Source: Gammaproteobacteria bacterium
Lineage (GTDB): Bacteria > Pseudomonadota > Gammaproteobacteria > UBA7966
DNA: 17,412 nucleotides
Direction: 5' to 3'
Assembly (NCBI GenBank): GCA_003485715.1
Contig: DNIF01000198.1
Location: 1 to 17,412 of the forward strand
Shown piece by piece: positions 13,932 to 17,412 of this stretch. Position 1 is the stretch's first letter; every line of letters begins with the position of its first letter. The position numbers and the translations under genes were made by a program. The notes under the pieces were generated by a model. The model saw only the letters and a program-made list of their open reading frames with translations. It ran no database searches and was not told the origin of the DNA.

Positions 13932-15275
13932 TCAGGTCTCGTCGTCTGAGGCGTCAAACTCTTCGGTAGGCGCAACCGACTCACGTCGTCCCAACCGCAA
14001 TGTATTGCCCGGATCCTCCTGCGGCACGGTCAGGGCGGGTGGGGGCTCCGGTGGTGCCTCGCGTGGCTGTTGATCCAGCCGCACCTCCCGGGTCTCACGT
14101 GGCTCGCGCGATTCACGCTGCTCACGACCCTCGCGCGGTTCACGCGGTTCACGACCCTCGCGCGGTTCACGCTGCTCACGACCTTCACGCGGTTCACGAC
14201 CTTCACGCGGTTCACGACCTTCACGCGGTTCACGCTGCTCACGACCTTCACGCGGTTCACGACCCTCGCGCGGCTCACGCTGCTCACGACCTTCACGCGG
14301 TTCGCGCCGCGGCACTCCGCCCTCGGCGGTCGCGTGTCGATGGGTTGGCGGCCGACGCTCACTCCGGTTACCGAGACGCGCCAGTTGCTGCAACATCTCG
14401 GCAATGACGAAAGTCTCGACGTAGCTGACGCCCCGACGCGCGAGTTCCTGCGCCTTGCGGGCTTCATCCACCTCAAAGACGCCGATCTCGGCCTGACCCC
14501 AGGCCAGGCGACCGGTGTCGGGAAGGCCGCGGGCGTCACAGAAGAGGTAATCGGGTTGAATGATGCGCATGGCGCTCACCTCCCGTTCCTCCCATTCGCG
14601 CAGCACCGCCCCCAAACGGAATTCACCACGCTCGCGCGCGAACAGCAGAAAATCCTCGTCGAAGGAGATAATCGCCATACGCTCCGCGAGGGGACGTAAC
14701 AGCGGAGCCAAGGCCGCGTATACGGCCTTTGCGCCGTGCCGATGGACCGACCCGTCCTTCACCTCCACGAACAGGAAGACCTCCGGAGTCTCCGCCAGCA
14801 GTTCGACTGCCTGCGCAAGCGTGGCGGTGGGCTCACCAGACTGGCGATTCCCTCCGAAACGCCAGGACTCGGCGGCCTTCAAGGTGAGAAATTCAGTGCT
14901 TGCCATCTCCGTGACCTTCCCGTCCCGACCGCAGATGCGCTCGAGGTCCAGGTCGGCAAAAAGCACGGGAACACCATCGGCGGTGAGTTGCACGTCGATG
15001 GAGAGGTGGCGAGCGCCGACACGCATGGCCTCGCGCAGCGATCTCAGCGTGTTCTCCGGTGCCTGTGCTCGATGGCCACGGTGCGCAATCACACGCATTT
15101 GGCCGCCGCCGCCGCCACCACCACCACCCGGACCAGTCCCGGGAGCAGCTGCCTGCGGATGCGTCGTGCCATCGGATGCAAGACCACCGTTACCGTTCAG
15201 ACTCGGTCCAACCTGATTGCCCTGATTCGCGCCACGACGCCGGCGCTTACCGGCCTGAGGGGGGCGACGGTTCAT
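13932..15275 (-). CDS. Glycerophosphodiester phosphodiesterase-like protein with altered active site, poly-Gly and Arg-Glu-X tail
   Basis: A 447-residue protein with a GDPD TIM-barrel core (about 60-300). The core opens with MRVIAHRGHRAQAPENTL, giving the catalytic HRG (65-67) and ENT (74-76). The next signature, normally ELDVxLTxDGxxVxxHD, reads SIDVQLTADGVPVLFAD (92-108). The expected metal-binding Glu is Ser92 and the expected catalytic His is Ala107; Asp94, Asp108 and Glu171 (FVEVK) remain. Normal GDPD hydrolysis is therefore doubtful. The 59-residue basic, Asn/Gly-rich N-terminal extension ends in nine glycines (50-58). It is real, because the ATG at 15275 has GGGAGG 6 nt upstream. The C-terminus carries 25 Arg-Glu-X triplets, then a Pro-rich, acidic end. 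No signal peptide or membrane segment is visible, so it is likely cytoplasmic. Role unknown. Confidence 0.8.
   Translation of the reverse strand: MNRRPPQAGKRRRRGANQGNQVGPSLNGNGGLASDGTTHPQAAAPGTGPGGGGGGGGGQMRVIAHRGHRAQAPENTLRSLREAMRVGARHLSIDVQLTADGVPVLFADLDLERICGRDGKVTEMASTEFLTLKAAESWRFGGNRQSGEPTATLAQAVELLAETPEVFLFVEVKDGSVHRHGAKAVYAALAPLLRPLAERMAIISFDEDFLLFARERGEFRLGAVLREWEEREVSAMRIIQPDYLFCDARGLPDTGRLAWGQAEIGVFEVDEARKAQELARRGVSYVETFVIAEMLQQLARLGNRSERRPPTHRHATAEGGVPRREPREGREQREPREGREPREGREQREPREGREPREGREPREGREQREPREGREPREPREGREQRESREPRETREVRLDQQPREAPPEPPPALTVPQEDPGNTLRLGRRESVAPTEEFDASDDET
14082..14306 (-). repeat. Tandem 9-bp repeat encoding 25 consecutive Arg-Glu-X triplets
   Basis: Residues 324-398 of the GDPD-like protein read as 25 uninterrupted R-E-X triplets, with X mostly Pro, Gly or Gln (order P,G,Q,P,G,P,G,Q,P,G,P,G,P,G,Q,P,G,P,P,G,Q,S,P,T,V). 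The DNA is a run of 9-bp units of the form CGTGAANNN, with larger blocks repeated, which suggests slippage or unequal recombination. The units keep the frame. Long open frames on the opposite strand here are a by-product of the repeat. Confidence 0.92.
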
Positions 15276-15394
15276 ACCGCACCTCCCGATACCGAAGGTA
15301 CAGGTGAGCGGTGCTGAGAGCGATTTTCGTTGCGCTTGGTGAGCGGCGCCGTACGCGCCTGCCCACTGCAGATGATCGTGGCCATTGGACCCAT
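15272..15394 (-). CDS. Possible 40-residue upstream ORF overlapping the GDPD-like start
   Basis: An ATG at 15394, with GGGA 5 nt upstream, opens a 40-codon frame (MGPMATIICSGQARTAPLTK and onward) whose TGA overlaps the GDPD-like ATG as ATGA. The overlap would allow translational coupling. Codon third positions are only moderately GC-rich and I recognise no family, so it may be a chance frame. Confidence 0.2.
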   Translation of the reverse strand: MGPMATIICSGQARTAPLTKRNENRSQHRSPVPSVSGGAV

Positions 15395-16064
15395 GATTTC
15401 CCGTCTCGGGTTGGTGATGAACGCACTAGAGCGGCCGCATGGCTGGAACCATGACTGCCGCGGTGAATGATGGCGGAGCCCGCAACCCAACCGGCCCTCA
15501 TCGCGCGGTCGCGTCACGACCCGTCTCCCGAATCCCTGCACGGGCACGGCCCGGCAACATTCGTTGGAACACAGTGGCCAGTGGAACGCCCATAGGCCAG
15601 TTGGGGAACTGCTCGACTGGCACCCGGATGCGGCATGGCGTCGGCAGCACGCGGCACCCCGCCCATTCGGGAGCCGGCCAGAGCTTCCCCGCGCCCAGAC
15701 CCCGGCTCGGCGTTCTGGCCTGGGGCAGTACGGACACGGGCGATGAGAAGTCGGCGCGAGGCCGGCAGCCGAGGCCCGAGTGCAAGTCCTCCCGGGATTC
15801 GCTTCCCCAGAAACGCCAAGGGCATGTCTCAAGCCCGGTAGTATAGCCATCTGAGGCTTCCTCCAGGAGGATGTCACCCCGGCCGGCGATGCGCCATTTT
15901 CCACTCGGATCAGTCTAGCGTCGTCCTGACCGCAGGGTACCCGCCCGTGAACCGCATCGCCACGAGCGATCCCGGACCAGTCCTGCCGGGTTGCCGGTCG
16001 GGCAGGAAGGCGCCGGCGCGACGCCCCGCCGGGCGCTGAGAAGTGGGGCCTATACTCCGGGACC
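15276..16064. other. 789-bp intergenic region without a convincing gene
   Basis: This stretch separates divergently transcribed genes (GDPD-like on minus, TraB/GumN on plus). Frames on both strands are Arg/Ser/Pro/Gly/Cys-rich with flat codon-position composition and no family signature. Visible sites are a TATACT box on the minus strand at 15845-15840, an odd palindrome TCCTCC-A-GGAGGA at 15859-15871, a TAGACT box on minus near 15922, and the TATACT box before the TraB/GumN gene. The possible 40-codon frame at its left end is listed separately. A decayed gene or an RNA gene cannot be excluded. Confidence 0.55.
16051..16056 (+). promoter_or_regulatory. -10 box very close to the TraB/GumN start codon
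   Basis: TATACT matches the sigma-70 -10 consensus at 5 of 6 positions and ends only 8 nt before the ATG. A start site 6-8 nt downstream of the box would make the transcript leaderless or nearly so. No good -35 is seen 16-18 bp upstream, and there is no properly spaced Shine-Dalgarno sequence. Confidence 0.4.
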
Positions 16065-17033
16065 ATGACCCTCCTGCGCCTCAGCATCTGCCTGCTCTCA
16101 CTTTTCGTCGCGCTGCTGCTTCCGGTGCCCGCCGTTCTGGCCCGGGACTGCCCCGTCCGACCCGAACCCGCGACCTCGCTGCCCCCCGAGACACGCCTCG
16201 GTCAGGGACTGCTGTGGCGCATCGAGGATACGACCGGCAGCGGCCGGGCGCCCAGTCACATCTACGGCACCATGCATGTGGACTTTCCACAGGTGACACG
16301 CCTGCCGCCTCCGGTGGCCCTCGCCTTCGCCCGGGCCGAGGGGTTGGTGGTCGAGGTCCTGCTCGACACCGCCTCCCAAGCCACCTATCGCGACCACATG
16401 CACCTGCCCGCAGACCAGCCGGGCCTGTTCCAGACCTTGGGCGACCCTCTGGCCGGTCTTTACCGAGTGCTCGCCGGACGTCTCGGTGTGGGGCCGGCAG
16501 CGGCCGATCGACTCACGGCGTGGGCGGCAGCCAACCTCATCGGTCGCCCACCGCCGCGCGCGGGCGGTGTCACCCTCGACGAGAAGTTGCAGATCCAGGC
16601 CCGCGCCAGCGGGCGTCCGGTGCGGGCGCTCGAGACCATGCCGGGGCTGCTCGAGGCACTCGCAAGCGTCAGCGCCGAGGACCACCTCACCTTGCTGGTA
16701 GACGCGATCTGCCTGAGTGGCACCATGGCACGCGAACTCCAGGTGGACCTCGGCCATTACCTTCGGGGCGACCTTGACAGCCTCAGCCTCCGCGCGCGCG
16801 AGCCGATTCACTTCGAGCCGGCCTTCGCCCGGCACTGGGCAGTGCTGCTCGACGGCCGTAACGAGTCCTTCATGCGTGAATTGCTGCCGCTGCTGGCGGA
16901 AGGGGGGCAGTTCGTGGCGGTTGGCGCACTGCATCTGCCCGGGGAGTCGGGCATGCTCGCGCGTATCGAGGCGGCAGGCTACCGATTGGTGCGAGTCTAC
17001 GGCGGTCGAGATTCGCACGCGCTTGGGCAGTGA
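16065..17033 (+). CDS. TraB/GumN family protein, secreted
   Basis: A 322-residue member of the TraB/PrgY/GumN family (Pfam TraB_PrgY_gumN), a fold related to EreA/ChaN and Tiki-type proteins; the bacterial cellular role is unclear. An N-terminal signal peptide is evident: a hydrophobic stretch at 4-26 ending PAVLA, with likely cleavage before Arg28. The two family histidine motifs are present, HIYGTMHVDF with GTMH at 68-71, and VAVGALHLPGESG with His290 and GESG at 293-296; LLDGRNESFM with Arg265-Asn266 precedes the second. These residues are candidate metal ligands in Tiki-type enzymes, so the protein looks catalytically intact. Length is normal. It stands alone, convergent with the DUF1244 gene. 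GumN got its name from xanthan clusters, but nothing here links this copy to the polysaccharide block. Confidence 0.9.
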   Translation: MTLLRLSICLLSLFVALLLPVPAVLARDCPVRPEPATSLPPETRLGQGLLWRIEDTTGSGRAPSHIYGTMHVDFPQVTRLPPPVALAFARAEGLVVEVLLDTASQATYRDHMHLPADQPGLFQTLGDPLAGLYRVLAGRLGVGPAAADRLTAWAAANLIGRPPPRAGGVTLDEKLQIQARASGRPVRALETMPGLLEALASVSAEDHLTLLVDAICLSGTMARELQVDLGHYLRGDLDSLSLRAREPIHFEPAFARHWAVLLDGRNESFMRELLPLLAEGGQFVAVGALHLPGESGMLARIEAAGYRLVRVYGGRDSHALGQ

Positions 17034-17109
17034 GTTCTACCCGGAAAGCGACGAGGGTCAGTTCAAGCAGATTCAGCAGTTCAGCCCGGCAGCCGCAGGT
17101 GGCTCTAAA

Positions 17110-17358
17110 TCAACCCTGCTGATGGCGCGCCTTCCATTCGGCGTAGGGCATACCGTAAATGCGCTCCCGCGCCGATCCCTCGTCCATGGCCACGCCACGC
17201 GCCCGGGCCTCCTCCGCATACCAGCGGGCGAGGCAGTTGCGACAGAAGCCGGCCAGGTTCATCAGGTCGATGTTCTGCAGTGCGGTGTTCTGCCTGAGAT
17301 GCTCTACCAGGCGGCGGAAAGCGGCGGCCTCGATCTCACTGGTGATTGGGTCTGACAT
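17110..17358 (-). CDS. DUF1244 family protein
   Basis: A small conserved cytoplasmic protein of 82 residues, full length for DUF1244. The diagnostic core is IDLMNLAGFCRNCLARWY at 30-47, with Cys39 and Cys42 in a C-x2-C arrangement, followed by ERIYGMPYAEWKARHQ. The start is the ATG at 17358, preceded by GAGG with only 4 nt between; an upstream in-frame ATG at 17376 is possible but lacks a better site. The family is widespread in proteobacteria with no established function; the paired cysteines could bind metal or be redox-active. It converges on the TraB/GumN gene with 76 bp between the stop codons. Confidence 0.9.
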   Translation of the reverse strand: MSDPITSEIEAAAFRRLVEHLRQNTALQNIDLMNLAGFCRNCLARWYAEEARARGVAMDEGSARERIYGMPYAEWKARHQQG

Positions 17359-17412
17359 GGTTCCTCGCTTGGGCATCCCCGCGGCAACGTTACCGGCGCA
17401 ATGGCAGGGGCG

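Noticed and set aside
14000..14699. Plus-strand frames rich in repeated Phe-Thr or His-Ala-Val units
   Set aside because: They are the complement of the Arg-Glu-X repeat, which keeps all frames open; they lie opposite a gene with a strong ribosome site and GDPD motifs.
15514..15825. 103-codon minus-strand frame following the TATACT box at 15845-15840
   Set aside because: The box makes it tempting, but codon third positions are only moderately GC-rich and no family resemblance is seen.
15272..16087. 271-codon minus-strand frame filling the intergenic region
   Set aside because: Product is a random-looking Arg/Ser/Pro/Cys/Gly mixture, the start lies inside the TraB/GumN gene, and codon third positions are not enriched in G+C as in the real genes. 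Only its last 40 codons are kept, as a weak candidate.
17059..17085. Three imperfect 9-bp direct repeats (CAGTTCAAG, CAGATTCAG, CAGTTCAGC) between the last two genes
   Set aside because: Too short and degenerate to support a functional repeat or binding-site array.

Overview
The window is GC-rich (roughly two-thirds G+C by eye), densely coded and typical of a proteobacterial chromosome. The gene set suggests a gammaproteobacterium, perhaps near the purple-sulfur or Ectothiorhodospira-like lineages. The clues are a WbpV/WbpL/WbpM-type O-antigen end module, rmlBDAC, a LapD/MoxY-type sensor kinase, a TraB/GumN protein and a DUF1244 protein. This placement is inference from gene content only. I see no tRNA, rRNA, insertion sequence or CRISPR array.

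Region 1 (1-10291, all on the minus strand) is a surface-polysaccharide precursor block. In transcription order it runs rfbB, rfbD, rfbA, rfbC (dTDP-L-rhamnose), a bifunctional manC/algA-type gene (GDP-mannose), a damaged toxin-antitoxin locus, a WbpV-like epimerase/reductase, a WbpL-like polyprenyl-phosphate sugar-phosphate transferase, a WbpM-like UDP-HexNAc 4,6-dehydratase, and galU, which is cut by the window edge. Several genes overlap by 4 nt (GTGA or ATGA), which points to translational coupling. Together they could make dTDP-rhamnose, GDP-mannose and UDP-glucose, and prime undecaprenyl phosphate with an N-acetyl-6-deoxyhexosamine phosphate. No flippase, polymerase or ordinary glycosyltransferase is present, so this is the precursor and initiation part of a larger locus.

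Region 2 (10292-11290) holds a structured leader with three hairpins upstream of rfbB, an orphan HI1420-type addiction-module antidote gene with no toxin beside it, and about 430 bp with no recognisable gene.

Region 3 (11291-13377, minus) is a two-component pair: a membrane histidine kinase (HAMP, HisKA_3, HATPase_c) followed 2 nt later by a NarL/FixJ-type response regulator. Divergent from it is a 72-residue protein resembling only the hairpin tip of chemoreceptor signalling domains. A strong inverted repeat separates that gene from a convergent one encoding an unusual glycerophosphodiester phosphodiesterase-like protein. That protein lacks two expected active-site residues and carries nine consecutive glycines and 25 consecutive Arg-Glu-X triplets.

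Region 4 (15276-17412) is a 789-bp stretch without a convincing gene, then a secreted TraB/GumN-family protein on the plus strand and a convergent DUF1244 gene on the minus strand.

The strongest points for a second look are the vapBC deletion fusion that keeps its promoter and operator inside the polysaccharide block, the pseudoenzyme-like GDPD with its Arg-Glu-X tail, and the stand-alone mini chemoreceptor-tip protein.
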